Notes: a model not told the origin generated them from the sequence alone. A DNA stretch of 47,857 nucleotides from Streptomyces sp. G44 (GCF_016905445.1 NZ_JAFEXF010000030.1:1-47857), one strand, 5' to 3'; shown: positions 32,156 to 40,782, counted from the first letter of the stretch. Program-made: numbers and translations.

Positions 32156-32743
32156 TCAGGCCCGAGCGAGCGCCGCCCGGCGCCGGTGCCGGGCCACCCG
32201 TTCGCGGTTGCCGCAGACCTCGCTGGAGCACCAGCGGCGGCGGTGGCCGCGGGAGGTGTCGAGGTAGACGAGGGGGCACGTGTCGCCCTCGCACTGGCGC
32301 AGCAGGGCGCGGGCCGCGGGGTCGGTGAGCAGGTCGACGGCGTCCCTGGCGACGCAGGCGAGCAGCGCCGCGCAGGCCGGATCCTCGCGCAGGGAGCGGG
32401 CCAGGGTGCCGTCGGCGGTGCGCACCGCGCGGGGGGCCGGGGGCGCGGCGGCGGCCAGCGCGTTGACCTGTTCCAGGGCGCTGTCGGCGGGACGCCTCTC
32501 GATCTCCCCGAGCACCAGTTCCGCCACGTGGCCCCGTAGTTCGCGGAACGCGGTGAGCCAGCCCGGGTCCGCGCCGGGCAGCGGGGCCCCCGGCGGGACG
32601 AGGCCGGCGCCCGTGAGCCAGGCGCGCAGCCTGCGTACGGAATCGAGCCGTTCCACGGGGTGGTTCGTCGCCACGAGGTCCAGGCAGCTGCGCCCGGAGT
32701 CGAATCGCAGCGCGTACGGGACCGGGGCCATGCCCAACGCCAT
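32156..32743 (-). CDS. ABATE/CGNR zinc-finger regulator
   Basis: The 195-residue protein has an N-terminal ABATE domain (LRFDSGRSCLDLVATNHPVE) and a C-terminal CGNR zinc finger: CEGDTCPLVYLD, then RRWCSSEVCGNRERVARHRR. The motif supplies four Cys ligands and a basic DNA-contacting tail, so it is a probable transcription factor. I choose ATG at 32743, with GGTGA upstream; a second ATG four codons later is possible. No partner gene is adjacent, and the 217 bases downstream to the sigma factor gene are non-coding. Confidence 0.88.
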   Translation of the reverse strand: MALGMAPVPYALRFDSGRSCLDLVATNHPVERLDSVRRLRAWLTGAGLVPPGAPLPGADPGWLTAFRELRGHVAELVLGEIERRPADSALEQVNALAAAAPPAPRAVRTADGTLARSLREDPACAALLACVARDAVDLLTDPAARALLRQCEGDTCPLVYLDTSRGHRRRWCSSEVCGNRERVARHRRRAALARA

Positions 32744-32869
32744 GCGTCTGTCACCGCCTTGGGGGTAACCGGTGCGTGAATGCCCTCGCCTCCCCCTACA
32801 GTGCACGCCGCCCGGCGGGTCCGGAACCCCTTCCACCGGCACACGTCCGACGAGCCGTCAGATCGTGGG

Positions 32870-34030
32870 TCAGTCCGCGTACTTGGCGTCCGCGGCCGGG
32901 TCGATCGCGAGCCGGTACCCCCGCTTGACCACCGTCTGGATCAGCTTCGGCGCGCCCAGGGAGGTGCGCAGCCGTGCCATGGCCGTCTCCACGGCGTGCT
33001 CGTCGCGGCCTGCGCCGGGCAGCGCGCGCAGCAGTTCCGCGCGGGCCACCACCCACCCGGGGCGGCGGGCCAGGGCGCGCAGCAGCGCCATCCCGGCGGG
33101 CGGCACGGCCCGCAGCTCGTCGGCGACCAGGACGGCGTGGCCGCGGATCTCCACGCGGCGCCCGGCGACGGGCAGCACCCTGGCGCGGGCCGGGAGTTCC
33201 TGGCAGAGCAGCTGGACGAGCGGGCCGAGCCGGAAGCGTTCGGGCTGGACGGTGTCCACGCCGCGCGACTGGAGCGGCAGCGCGGTCACGGGCCCCACGC
33301 AGGCGGGCAGCACGTCATGGCCGAGGGCGGCCAGGAACTCGTCCGCCATGCCGCGCTCCTCGGCGCGGGCCAGCAGCGAGGCGGCGGCGGGCGCGCTGGT
33401 GAACGTGAGGGCGTCGACGCCCCGCCCCACCGTCGCGTCGAGCAGCCGGTCCACGGGAGCGAGGTCCTCGGGCGGCAGCCACCGGTAGACGGGCACGCCG
33501 ACGACCTCCGCCCCGCCCGCCCGCAGCGCCTCGACGAAGCCGGGCAGCGGCTCACCGTGCAGTTGCAGCGCGACGCGGCGCCCGGCGACGCCCTCGCCGA
33601 GCAGCCGGTCGAGCACCTCCGCCATCGACTCCGACGACGGCGACCACTCCTCGGTGAGCCCGGCGGCCCGCACCGCGCCCTTCACCTTCGGGCCCCGGGC
33701 GAGCAGCTCGACGCCGCGCAGGCGGCCGAGGAGCGCCTCGCCGTACCCCCAGCCGTCGGCGGCCTCGATCCAGCCGCGGAACCCGATCGCGGTGGTGGCG
33801 ATCACGACGTCCGGGGCGTGGTCGATCAGCTCCTTGGTCGCCGCGAGGAGTTCGCTGTCGTCGGCGAGCGGCACGATGCGCAGCGCCGGGGCGTGCAGGA
33901 CCGTGGCGCCGCGCCGCTGGAGCAGCGCGCCGAGCTCGTCGGCGCGCCGGGCCGCGGTCACGCCGACGGTGAACCCGGCGAGGGGTCCGTGCGCCGTCGG
34001 GGAATCGGGGTGCGATGGGGTCGCGCGCAT
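32870..34030 (-). CDS. nnaR: HemD-like/winged-helix nitrate-nitrite assimilation regulator
   Basis: The 386-residue protein has an N-terminal uroporphyrinogen-III synthase-like domain (about 15-270: GFTVGVTAARRADELGALLQ, DALTFTSAPAAASLL). An OmpR-type winged helix follows (about 285-378: ARRPGWVVARAELLRALPG, VETAMARLRTSLGAP, VVKRGYRLAID). This fusion next to narK matches NnaR of Streptomyces and mycobacteria, which co-regulates nitrate/nitrite genes with GlnR (family knowledge). Whether the HemD-like domain is an enzyme or a ligand sensor is uncertain. ATG at 34030 follows narK on the same strand after 136 bases that hold repeats. Confidence 0.9.
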   Translation of the reverse strand: MRATPSHPDSPTAHGPLAGFTVGVTAARRADELGALLQRRGATVLHAPALRIVPLADDSELLAATKELIDHAPDVVIATTAIGFRGWIEAADGWGYGEALLGRLRGVELLARGPKVKGAVRAAGLTEEWSPSSESMAEVLDRLLGEGVAGRRVALQLHGEPLPGFVEALRAGGAEVVGVPVYRWLPPEDLAPVDRLLDATVGRGVDALTFTSAPAAASLLARAEERGMADEFLAALGHDVLPACVGPVTALPLQSRGVDTVQPERFRLGPLVQLLCQELPARARVLPVAGRRVEIRGHAVLVADELRAVPPAGMALLRALARRPGWVVARAELLRALPGAGRDEHAVETAMARLRTSLGAPKLIQTVVKRGYRLAIDPAADAKYAD

Positions 34031-34039
34031 AGGCCTGTC

Positions 34040-34136
34040 TCGTCTCGTCCCGCTCGTGGTCCGTTTCGTCTCGTCCCGCTCATTGTTGTCCTCGTGGGCG
34101 GCGGACGACCGAGCCTGTCAATCGCGCGTGACAGGC
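34040..34136. promoter_or_regulatory. Direct and inverted repeats upstream of nnaR
   Basis: TCGTCTCGTCCCGCTC occurs twice (34040-34055 and 34066-34081), a 26-base period. GCCTGTCA (34113-34120) and TGACAGGC (34129-34136) form a perfect inverted repeat with an 8-base spacer. The latter may be the narK terminator or an operator for nnaR; the former are candidate protein sites. Confidence 0.4.
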
Positions 34137-34166
34137 CCGGTTCGCGGCGATGTCCGCCGTGTTACG

Positions 34167-35510
34167 TCATACCTCGGCATAGCTGAGCTGCGACTTCACG
34201 TCCGTGCCTGCCCCGGCGGCCGTACGGCGTACCGCCTTGCCGCGAAGGTATACGGCCCAGGTGACCACCGAACACACCGCGTAGAAGCCGAGGAACGCCA
34301 CGAACGCCCCCGTGCCCGACCCCACCGTCTGGAACGACTGCCGCAGGGCGAGGTTGATGCCGAGCCCGCCGAGTGCGCCGACCGCCCCGATGAGTCCCAT
34401 CGCGGCCCCGGACAGCCGCCGCCCGTACGCCGCGGCCTCCTCCCCCGCGAGCCCCCTGCGCTCGGCCTTGGCCTGGAAGATCCCGGGGATCATCTTGTAC
34501 GTCGATCCGTTGCCGAGCCCGGTGAGCACGAACAGGGCGATGAAGGCGCCGACGAACAGCGGCAGCGACTCCTTGACCGAGGCGGTCACGACGACGCCGG
34601 TCGCGGCGCCCATCGCGGCGAAGTTGGCGAGGGTGATGCGCGCCCCGCCGTGCCGGTCGGCGAGCCGCCCGCCCACGGGCCGGATCAGCGAGCCGAGCAG
34701 CGGTCCGATGAAGGTCAGCTGGGCGGCCTCCAGCGGCGTACGCCCGAACTGCGTCTGGAGGACGAGCCCGAAGGCGAAGCTGTACCCGATGAAGGAGCCG
34801 AACGTCCCCACGTACAGGAACGCCATGATCCACGTGTGCGCGTCCCGTACGGCGGCCCTGACGGCCCCGGTGTCGTTGCGCACGGACGAGATGCTGTCCA
34901 TGTAGCGCGCGGCGCAGAACACGGAGACGAGTACCAGCGGGATGTAGATCCCGAGCACCACCCGCGGCCCGCCGCTCGCCCCGATGACGGCGAGCCCGAC
35001 GAGCTGCACGACGGGTACGCCGATGTTGCCGCCCCCGGCGTTGAGGCCGAGCGCCCAGCCCTTCTCGCGCAGCGGGAAGAAGGAGTTGATGTTGGTCATG
35101 CTGGAGGCGAAGTTGCCTCCGCCGACGCCGGTGAGCAGCGCGCACACCATGAAGGTGGTGTACGAGGTCCCGGGCTCCATGACGAGGAACGCGGCGACGG
35201 TCGGCAGGAGCAGGAGGGAGGCGGCGATGACGGTCCAGTTGCGCCCTCCGAAGCGGGCGACGGCGAAGGTGTAGGGGACGCGGACGACGGCCCCCACCAG
35301 GGTCGCCATCGACACCAGGAAGAACTTGCCCGCCGGGTCGATGCCGTACTCCGGGCCCATGAACAGGACCATCACGGACCACAGGCTCCACACGGAGAAC
35401 CCGATGTGCTCGGAGAGCACCGAGAACGCCAGATTCCGCCGGGCGATCCGCTCCCCTCCCTCCTCCTTCCAGAACTTCTCGTCCTCCGGGTCCCACCGCT
35501 CGATCCACAT
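34167..35510 (-). CDS. narK: Nitrate/nitrite transporter, NarK family
   Basis: This 447-residue MFS transporter for nitrate uptake or nitrite export has about 12 membrane helices. It shows the two nitrate-signature regions: GGGNFASSMTNINSFFP followed by LREKGWALGLNAGGGNIG, and TGLGNGSTYKMIPGIF in the second half. I choose ATG at 35510, with GGAGG six bases upstream, over a GTG 39 bases earlier. It is followed on the same strand by nnaR. A perfect tandem 18-bp repeat and a weak GlnR-like site lie upstream. Use of nitrate as nitrogen source is the likely role. Confidence 0.92.
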   Translation of the reverse strand: MWIERWDPEDEKFWKEEGGERIARRNLAFSVLSEHIGFSVWSLWSVMVLFMGPEYGIDPAGKFFLVSMATLVGAVVRVPYTFAVARFGGRNWTVIAASLLLLPTVAAFLVMEPGTSYTTFMVCALLTGVGGGNFASSMTNINSFFPLREKGWALGLNAGGGNIGVPVVQLVGLAVIGASGGPRVVLGIYIPLVLVSVFCAARYMDSISSVRNDTGAVRAAVRDAHTWIMAFLYVGTFGSFIGYSFAFGLVLQTQFGRTPLEAAQLTFIGPLLGSLIRPVGGRLADRHGGARITLANFAAMGAATGVVVTASVKESLPLFVGAFIALFVLTGLGNGSTYKMIPGIFQAKAERRGLAGEEAAAYGRRLSGAAMGLIGAVGALGGLGINLALRQSFQTVGSGTGAFVAFLGFYAVCSVVTWAVYLRGKAVRRTAAGAGTDVKSQLSYAEV

Positions 35511-35551
35511 CGCACGCCTCCACCACTGATCCCGCTGATCCACGGACACCG

Positions 35552-35587
35552 GCCGACGCTCCCGAAGGTGCCGACGCTCCCGAAGGT
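35552..35587. repeat. Perfect tandem 18-bp duplication upstream of narK
   Basis: GCCGACGCTCCCGAAGGT occurs twice head-to-tail with no mismatch, 42-77 bases before the narK start. It is a candidate regulator site or a recent slippage duplication. Confidence 0.8.
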
Positions 35588-35598
35588 AGGGATCACGC

Positions 35599-35614
35599 GT
35601 TTCGGCCCTGTGGC
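35599..35614 (-). promoter_or_regulatory. Weak GlnR-box-like element upstream of narK
   Basis: On the minus strand GCCAC, six bases, GAAAC resembles one half of the GlnR consensus (gTnAC-n6-GAAAC) with one mismatch. No second half-site is clear. Confidence 0.25.
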
Positions 35615-35681
35615 GCGGAGTGACCGGCGGGGAACGTTGCTCTCACGCGGGGCGGCGCCGGGTGGTGAGGCTCGGGGCCGC

Positions 35682-36230
35682 TCAGCCCAGGTGGGTGTCG
35701 CCGAGGGAGACCAGGAGGCGGCGCAGGGCGCCGTCGAGGGCCGCGCGGTCGGCGGGGGTGAGGGCGGCCAGCATGCGTTCCTCGTTGGCGATGTGGTCGA
35801 CGACCGCGCGGTCGACCAGGTCGCGGCCGGCCCCGGTGAGGCGTACGCGGATCGCGCGGCGGTCGGTGGGGTCGGGGCGGCGTTCGATGAGGCCCTTGCG
35901 TTCGAGTTTGTCGAGGCGGTTGGTGATGGCGCCGGAGGTCACCATCGCGGTCTTGAGGAGGCCGCCCGCGGTCAGTTCGTGCGGGGCGCCGACGCGGCGC
36001 AGGGTGGCGAGGACGTCGAACTCGGCGAACTCCAGGCCGTATTCGACGAAGACCTTCTTCATGCCCTTGCTCAGCAGGTGGTCGGCGCGCTTGATGCGGC
36101 CCACCAGGGCCATGGCGTCCAGGCCCGTGTCGTCGAGGTCGGGGCGCTCGCGGCGCCACTGGCCGCGCAGTTCGTCGATGGCGTCGCGGCCCGGCTCGGC
36201 CGGCGGTTCCTTCTCGGTCGTCTCCGTCAT
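35682..36230 (-). CDS. MarR family transcriptional regulator
   Basis: The 182-residue protein has the MarR winged helix in the middle: EFAEFDVLATLRRVGAPHEL, then LKTAMVTSGAITNRLDKLER and the wing RRPDPTDRRAIRVRLTGAG. An N-terminal acidic tail of about 15 residues precedes the first dimerisation helix. It is divergent from an EamA-type exporter gene, and several CTCAACGTTGAG-like palindromes lie between. This supports local repression of the exporter and of itself, relieved by a small ligand (inference from family behaviour). Confidence 0.92.
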   Translation of the reverse strand: MTETTEKEPPAEPGRDAIDELRGQWRRERPDLDDTGLDAMALVGRIKRADHLLSKGMKKVFVEYGLEFAEFDVLATLRRVGAPHELTAGGLLKTAMVTSGAITNRLDKLERKGLIERRPDPTDRRAIRVRLTGAGRDLVDRAVVDHIANEERMLAALTPADRAALDGALRRLLVSLGDTHLG

Positions 36231-36253
36231 GACGGCAACCGCTCCTCGAATCT

Positions 36254-36314
36254 CTCAACGTTCAGATACTTGACGTTCGCGGACCTGGCGGTCCATATTT
36301 ACCTCAACGTTGAG
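36254..36314. promoter_or_regulatory. MarR-type palindromic operators between marR-like and eamA-like genes
   Basis: CTCAACGTTGAG at 36303-36314 is a perfect 12-bp palindrome. CTCAACGTTCAG (36254-36265) is a near copy 49 bases away, and CTTGACGTTCGC (36269-36280) is a weaker one. They flank the divergent promoters and are the expected binding sites of the adjacent MarR protein. Confidence 0.7.
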
Positions 36315-36351
36315 AATAACAGCGTTCAGGGGAACAGTGAGGGGAAGCGTC

Positions 36352-37302
36352 GTGTCCGTGACCATCAGCGACAGGAGCAGTGCCCGGCCGGGTGGCCGTG
36401 CGCAGGGCGGCGGCGCGGCGCCCCGCGGCTCCGCCAAGGCCGCCGCGGGCATCGCCGCGCTCGCCGCCATCGGCCCCGCCACCTGGGGCACGACCTACGT
36501 CACGACGACCGAACTCCTGCCTCCCGACCGGCCGTTGCTCGCCGCCGCCCTGCGCGCCCTGCCCGCCGGACTGATCCTGCTCGCGCTCACCCGGCGGCTG
36601 CCGCGCGGCGACTGGTGGTGGAAGGCGGCCGTGCTCGGACTGCTCAACTTCGGCGCGTTCTTCCCGCTCCTCTTCTTCGGCGCCTACCACCTGCCCGGCG
36701 GTGTCGCCTCGACGATCAGCGCGGTCATGCCGCTGCTGGTGGCGGGCTTCGGGATCGGCGTCCTGAAGGTGCGGCCCACCCGCCGCACACTGCTCGCGGG
36801 CCTCGTCGGCGTCGTGGGCGTCGCCCTGCTGGTCCTGCGCGGCAGCGCGGCGGTCGACGCGGCCGGGATCGCCGCGATGCTGACGGCCACGACGCTGATG
36901 GCCCTGGCCGTGGTCCTCAGCAAGCGCTGGGGCCGCCCGGAAGGGGTCTCGCTGCTCGCGCTCACGGGATGGCAGCTGACCGCGGGCGGCCTGGTCCTGG
37001 CCCCCGTCGCCCTGACCGCCGAGGGCCTGCCCGGCCACTTCACGGGGGCCAACGTCGCCGGATACGCCTACCTCGGCATCATCGGCACGGCCCTCGCGTA
37101 CGCCCTCTGGTTCCGCGGCATCGAACGCCTGCCCGCCTCCTCGGTCTCCTTCCTCGGCCTGACCAACCCGGTCGTCGCCACGCTGGCGGGCCTCCTGCTC
37201 CTGGGCCAGACGCTGACCCCCTGGCAGGTGGGCGGCCTGGCCCTGGTGGTGGCGAGCGTCCTGCTGGCCCAGAACCTCCGCCGCGCGCACCGCCAGGCAT
37301 GA
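36352..37302 (+). CDS. EamA/DMT-superfamily exporter
   Basis: This 316-residue membrane protein has a Gly/Arg-rich cytoplasmic N-terminus and ten predicted helices in two EamA repeats: PATWGTTYVTTTELLPPDRP with LRALPAGLILLAL, and later YLGIIGTALAYALWFRGIER and NPVVATLAGLLLLGQTL. These are typical of drug/metabolite or amino-acid exporters. GTG at 36352 follows GGGGAA by 5 bases. It is probably controlled by the divergent MarR regulator. The substrate is unknown. Confidence 0.9.
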   Translation: MSVTISDRSSARPGGRAQGGGAAPRGSAKAAAGIAALAAIGPATWGTTYVTTTELLPPDRPLLAAALRALPAGLILLALTRRLPRGDWWWKAAVLGLLNFGAFFPLLFFGAYHLPGGVASTISAVMPLLVAGFGIGVLKVRPTRRTLLAGLVGVVGVALLVLRGSAAVDAAGIAAMLTATTLMALAVVLSKRWGRPEGVSLLALTGWQLTAGGLVLAPVALTAEGLPGHFTGANVAGYAYLGIIGTALAYALWFRGIERLPASSVSFLGLTNPVVATLAGLLLLGQTLTPWQVGGLALVVASVLLAQNLRRAHRQA

Positions 37303-37359
37303 CGCCACAGCGGAACGGCCGCCGCCCCGCTGACGGGCCACGCCTCTGCGCGTCACGGC

Positions 37360-37500
37360 CGGCAGACCTCTTGCGGAGCCGGTCGTCGTAGAACACGTAC
37401 GAGTTCTTCGTCGGCCTGGTCACGTTGATCTTCTGCGTCGTGCGGTCCTTCGTGTAGCCCTTCCCACGCGGCGAGGGCGATGCCAACCACAAGTCCAGGG
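37360..37500 (-). pseudogene. Unrecognised protein fragment, possible gene remnant
   Basis: In one minus-strand frame this stretch reads RGKGYTKDRTTQKINVTRPT, then KNSYVFYDDRLRKRS, a composition (Lys, Asn, Thr, Tyr, Phe) unlike spurious antisense frames here. The frame has no supported start and runs on as antisense to the exporter gene. It may be the remnant of a longer gene. I do not recognise the family. Apart from this I see nothing in the 277 bases between the exporter and lipoprotein genes. Confidence 0.25.
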
Positions 37501-37579
37501 CGGTGGGCCGCATACCGGCCGCGTTCGCGGTGGGGGCCGCCAAGGCGGAGGGCGGGGCCGCCGGGCCCCGCCCGCCGCG

Positions 37580-38182
37580 TCACTTCGCCGGGAACTTCCA
37601 CACCGCCGGCTCGCGCTCGCTGTCCTCGGGCGCCCAGCGGACCTCCAGCTCCTCGGCGCCGACCGGCACCAGATACGTCTGGCAGATCACGTGGCTCTCG
37701 CCCTTCTTCCAGCCCTCGAGCTCCAGTTCGTCCTCGCAGCCCGGCGCGTCCTCGGAGGCGCCGATCAGCAGGCCGCCGCGGGTGCCGTCGGCGTAGACCT
37801 CCGTGCCGTCACCCACGTCCGGGACGTCCTTCAGCGGGGCGCCGCCCTTGTGCGTGTACTTCACGTGGGCGACCGCCGCCACGAGGCCCTCGGCGTCCTT
37901 CGGGTCCGAGACCAGCTTCCTGGTCCCGGCCTCCGTGCCGAGTTCGACCTTCTGCGCGGCGACGTCGTACGTGACGGTGGCGTCGCCCTCCTCGACCTTC
38001 CCCGTCGTGCTCTCACCGGCGGCCAGCGCGGCCGGCTTCGCGGGTTCGGTACGGGACCTGGAAGCGTCCGCCTTCGGGTTCTCCTCCGACTTCTTGTCGT
38101 CCCCGCCGCCGCAGGCGGTCAGCGCGAGGGCGAGTACGGCGACGGGCGCGGCGAGGCGCAGCGCGGTCTTCTTGCAGAGCAA
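37580..38182 (-). CDS. Putative lipoprotein, function unknown
   Basis: The 200-residue protein starts at TTG (38182), with AGGAG six bases upstream. A basic start and hydrophobic stretch end in the lipobox LTAC (Cys24). A Gly/Lys/Glu-rich linker follows, then a compact domain of about 140 residues (VTYDVAAQKVELGTEAG ... HVKYTHKGGAPLKDVPDVGDG ... SHVICQTYLVPVG) with two Cys that could pair. It is exported and anchored to the outer face of the membrane. The domain is common in Streptomyces lipoproteins, but I know no function. Confidence 0.85.
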   Translation of the reverse strand: MLCKKTALRLAAPVAVLALALTACGGGDDKKSEENPKADASRSRTEPAKPAALAAGESTTGKVEEGDATVTYDVAAQKVELGTEAGTRKLVSDPKDAEGLVAAVAHVKYTHKGGAPLKDVPDVGDGTEVYADGTRGGLLIGASEDAPGCEDELELEGWKKGESHVICQTYLVPVGAEELEVRWAPEDSEREPAVWKFPAK

Positions 38183-38467
38183 AGTGATCTCCTGGCAGTG
38201 ACGAGCCTGCCGCTCCGCGGAGTTCCACCCCTGCGAGCAGCAGAAAGAGCCGTCAGCTTAGGAGCCGGTCGCAGGACGCTCCGAGATCGGCAACACCCGG
38301 CAGAGCCCTCACATTTGGTCATCTACTCCCGCGTAACAGTCGCGCGTCGCCACGGGCCGGTCACAAACCGCCCACCCACCGATCCACTTCGCCGCTGAAC
38401 CTCCGCCAAGACCGCGAAGAACGTCCACGTCTCCTCCGCGACGCCGCCACCCCGCCCGGCCGCGGCC

Positions 38468-39454
38468 TCACCCGCCGCCCGCCGCCATGACGAGTGCGTC
38501 CGCGGCCGGGACCCAGCCGTCCGCGGGTCTCTCCAGCCAGCCCTCGGCCGCCCCCAGTTCGGCCGCGGCGGCCCGCACGGCGGCCACACCCGGATGACGC
38601 AGGCCCTTTCGCCACACCAGCGACACCGGGGAGAGCGGGACGGGGTCGACCAGCGGCCGCAGCTCGGCGCCCGGCATGGCCGGGAAGTCCACGACGGCGA
38701 GGACCGGATTACGCCGCTTCGCCATGAGCCGCCCGAACTCCTCCCGGCCCACGGCGAGCGGCGCGGGCGGTGCGACGCCGATGCCGCGCCCCTCGAAGAG
38801 CCGGTGCGCGAGGTCGGTCCACTCCGGTGTCCGGGGGTTGCCCGCGCCCGCGTACACGATCTCCCCCGCGAGCGCGTCCAGCGGCACGGCGTCGAGCCCG
38901 GTCAGCGGATGGCCGTGCGGCAGCAGCACCGCCATCGGCTCGAACCGCACGGGCTGTTGGTCGAGCGAGGCCCGCAGGGCGGGGTCCAGTCCGGCGTACC
39001 GGCCGAAGGACATGTCCAGCCGCCCGGCGGCCATCTCGACGGCGGCCCCGGTCAGGCCGCTCTCGAAGCGGGCCATCAGCTCGCACTCCGGGGCGAGTTC
39101 CCGGGCCCGCTCCAGGACGCGTCCGAAGACGAGCCCGGGGCTGTTCAGGTCGACGAGCAGCGGGCGCGCGGCCCCCGTGAAGGCGGCGACCAGCTCGTCC
39201 TGCGCCTCCAGGACCCGTCGCGCGTACGGCAGGAGCCGCTCGCCCTCGGCGGTGAGGGTGACCTGCCGCGTCGTGCGCGAGAAGAGGTCGGCGCCCAGCT
39301 CCCGCTCCAGGCGCCGCACGTCGCGGCTCAGCGCCTGCTGCGCCACGTACAGCCGGGCGGCGGCCCGGGTGAAGTGCAGCTCCTCGGCGACGGCGAGGAA
39401 GGCGCGGAGCAGGCGGGGTTCCACATCGCGGTGCGGGGCCGGAAGTCGCGTCAC
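38468..39454 (-). CDS. LysR family transcriptional regulator
   Basis: The 328-residue protein has the LysR winged helix at the N-terminus (RLLRAFLAVAEELHFTRAAA, then QQALSRDVRRLERELGADLF and TRQVTLTAEG). A periplasmic-binding-like effector domain follows (RLDMSFGRYAGLD ... MAVLLPHGHPLTG). It is divergent from an MFS transporter with an 83-base gap, so it probably regulates that gene and itself in response to a ligand. It starts at GTG 39454. Confidence 0.92.
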   Translation of the reverse strand: MTRLPAPHRDVEPRLLRAFLAVAEELHFTRAAARLYVAQQALSRDVRRLERELGADLFSRTTRQVTLTAEGERLLPYARRVLEAQDELVAAFTGAARPLLVDLNSPGLVFGRVLERARELAPECELMARFESGLTGAAVEMAAGRLDMSFGRYAGLDPALRASLDQQPVRFEPMAVLLPHGHPLTGLDAVPLDALAGEIVYAGAGNPRTPEWTDLAHRLFEGRGIGVAPPAPLAVGREEFGRLMAKRRNPVLAVVDFPAMPGAELRPLVDPVPLSPVSLVWRKGLRHPGVAAVRAAAAELGAAEGWLERPADGWVPAADALVMAAGGG

Positions 39455-39537
39455 CGCAGGAATTTACAACGCGGGCGCGTGAACGGCTCCCCAGAAGGTG
39501 TTGGACCCCGCCGCTCACCCGCCGCGAGGGTGGGCCC

Positions 39538-40782
39538 ATGCCCCGCAACCCCTACACCCGCCTCTTCGCGATACCCGGCGCCACCGCCTTCACCCTCGGC
39601 AACCTCGTCGCCCGCCTGCCCATGGGCATGTTCAGCGTGAGCGCCGTCATCATGATCTCCGGCGCCCGCGGCTCGTACGCGCTGGCCGGCGCCGTCACCG
39701 CGACCGGCCTCGCGGCGACCGCCGTGGTGGCGCCCTGGACGGCCCGGCTCGTCGACCGCCACGGCCAGGCGCGCGTCGCCGTCCCCGCCACCGTGATCGC
39801 CGCGCTCGGCTCGCTCTCGCTGCTGCTCTGCGTGCGCCACGGAGCGCCCGACTGGACCCTCTTCGCCTCGTACGCCGCCACGGCCACGACGCCCAACACG
39901 GGCGGCATGTCCCGGGCGCGCTGGGCCCACCTCCTCCAGGGCGACACCGCGGCCGTGCACACCGCCAACTCCTTCGAACAGGCCGCCGACGAACTGTGCT
40001 TCATGCTCGGCCCGGTCCTCGCCGCGTTCCTGTGCACGGCGCTCTTCCCGCAGGCGGGCACCTTGACCGGCGTGGTGCTGCTGCTGACCGGGGTACTCGT
40101 CTTCGCCGCCCAGCGGGCCACGGAACCGCCGCCCCAGGGACGCACGGACCCCTCCATCGCGGCGTCCTCGCCCCTCCGCGCGCCCGGGATGCCCGCGCTG
40201 CTGGCCGTCTTCCTCGCCACCGGCGCCGTCTTCGGCTCCCTGGAGGTCGTCACCCTCGCCTTCGCCGACGCACAGGGGCACAAGGCGGCCGCGGGCGTGA
40301 TCCTCGCCCTCCAGGCCGCGGGTTCCTGCGCGGCGGGCCTCGTCTACGGAGCGGCGAGACCGCGCGGCCCGCTCGTACGGCGCCACCTGCTGTGCGGGGC
40401 CGCGATGACGGCCCTGATGACGCTGCCGCTGCTCGCAGTGAGCCTCACGGGCTCGCTGGCCGTCCTCGCCGGAGCCCTGCTGGTCGCGGGCATGGCGACG
40501 GCGCCCACCATGGTCACCGGGATGACGCTGGTGCAGCGCCGCACTCCCCAGGGGCGCCTGAACGAGGGCATGACCCTCGCCGTGACCGGCCTCCTCGGGG
40601 GCATCGCGTGCGGCGCGGCGGGCGGCGGCTGGGCGGTGGAGCGGCTCGGCGCGAGCACGGGCTACTGGGTGCCGGTCGCCGCCGCCTGCACGGCCCTGCT
40701 GCTCAGCGGCGCGCAGGCTTGCGCCACGAGCACGCCACGGCACCGTCCCGCCCGGTCACCGCGCGCGTCGAACGAGGCGTGA
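39538..40782 (+). CDS. MFS transporter
   Basis: This 414-residue membrane protein has about 12 helices. Features are LGNLVARLPMGMFSVSAVIM in helix 1, ARLVDRHGQARVAVP (motif A-like between helices 2 and 3) and QAADELCFMLGPVLAAFL in helix 5, typical of the sugar-efflux/small-molecule exporter MFS group. The C-terminal tail is Arg/Ser/Pro-rich. It is divergent from the LysR gene, which suggests ligand-inducible export. The substrate is unknown. Confidence 0.88.
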   Translation: MPRNPYTRLFAIPGATAFTLGNLVARLPMGMFSVSAVIMISGARGSYALAGAVTATGLAATAVVAPWTARLVDRHGQARVAVPATVIAALGSLSLLLCVRHGAPDWTLFASYAATATTPNTGGMSRARWAHLLQGDTAAVHTANSFEQAADELCFMLGPVLAAFLCTALFPQAGTLTGVVLLLTGVLVFAAQRATEPPPQGRTDPSIAASSPLRAPGMPALLAVFLATGAVFGSLEVVTLAFADAQGHKAAAGVILALQAAGSCAAGLVYGAARPRGPLVRRHLLCGAAMTALMTLPLLAVSLTGSLAVLAGALLVAGMATAPTMVTGMTLVQRRTPQGRLNEGMTLAVTGLLGGIACGAAGGGWAVERLGASTGYWVPVAAACTALLLSGAQACATSTPRHRPARSPRASNEA

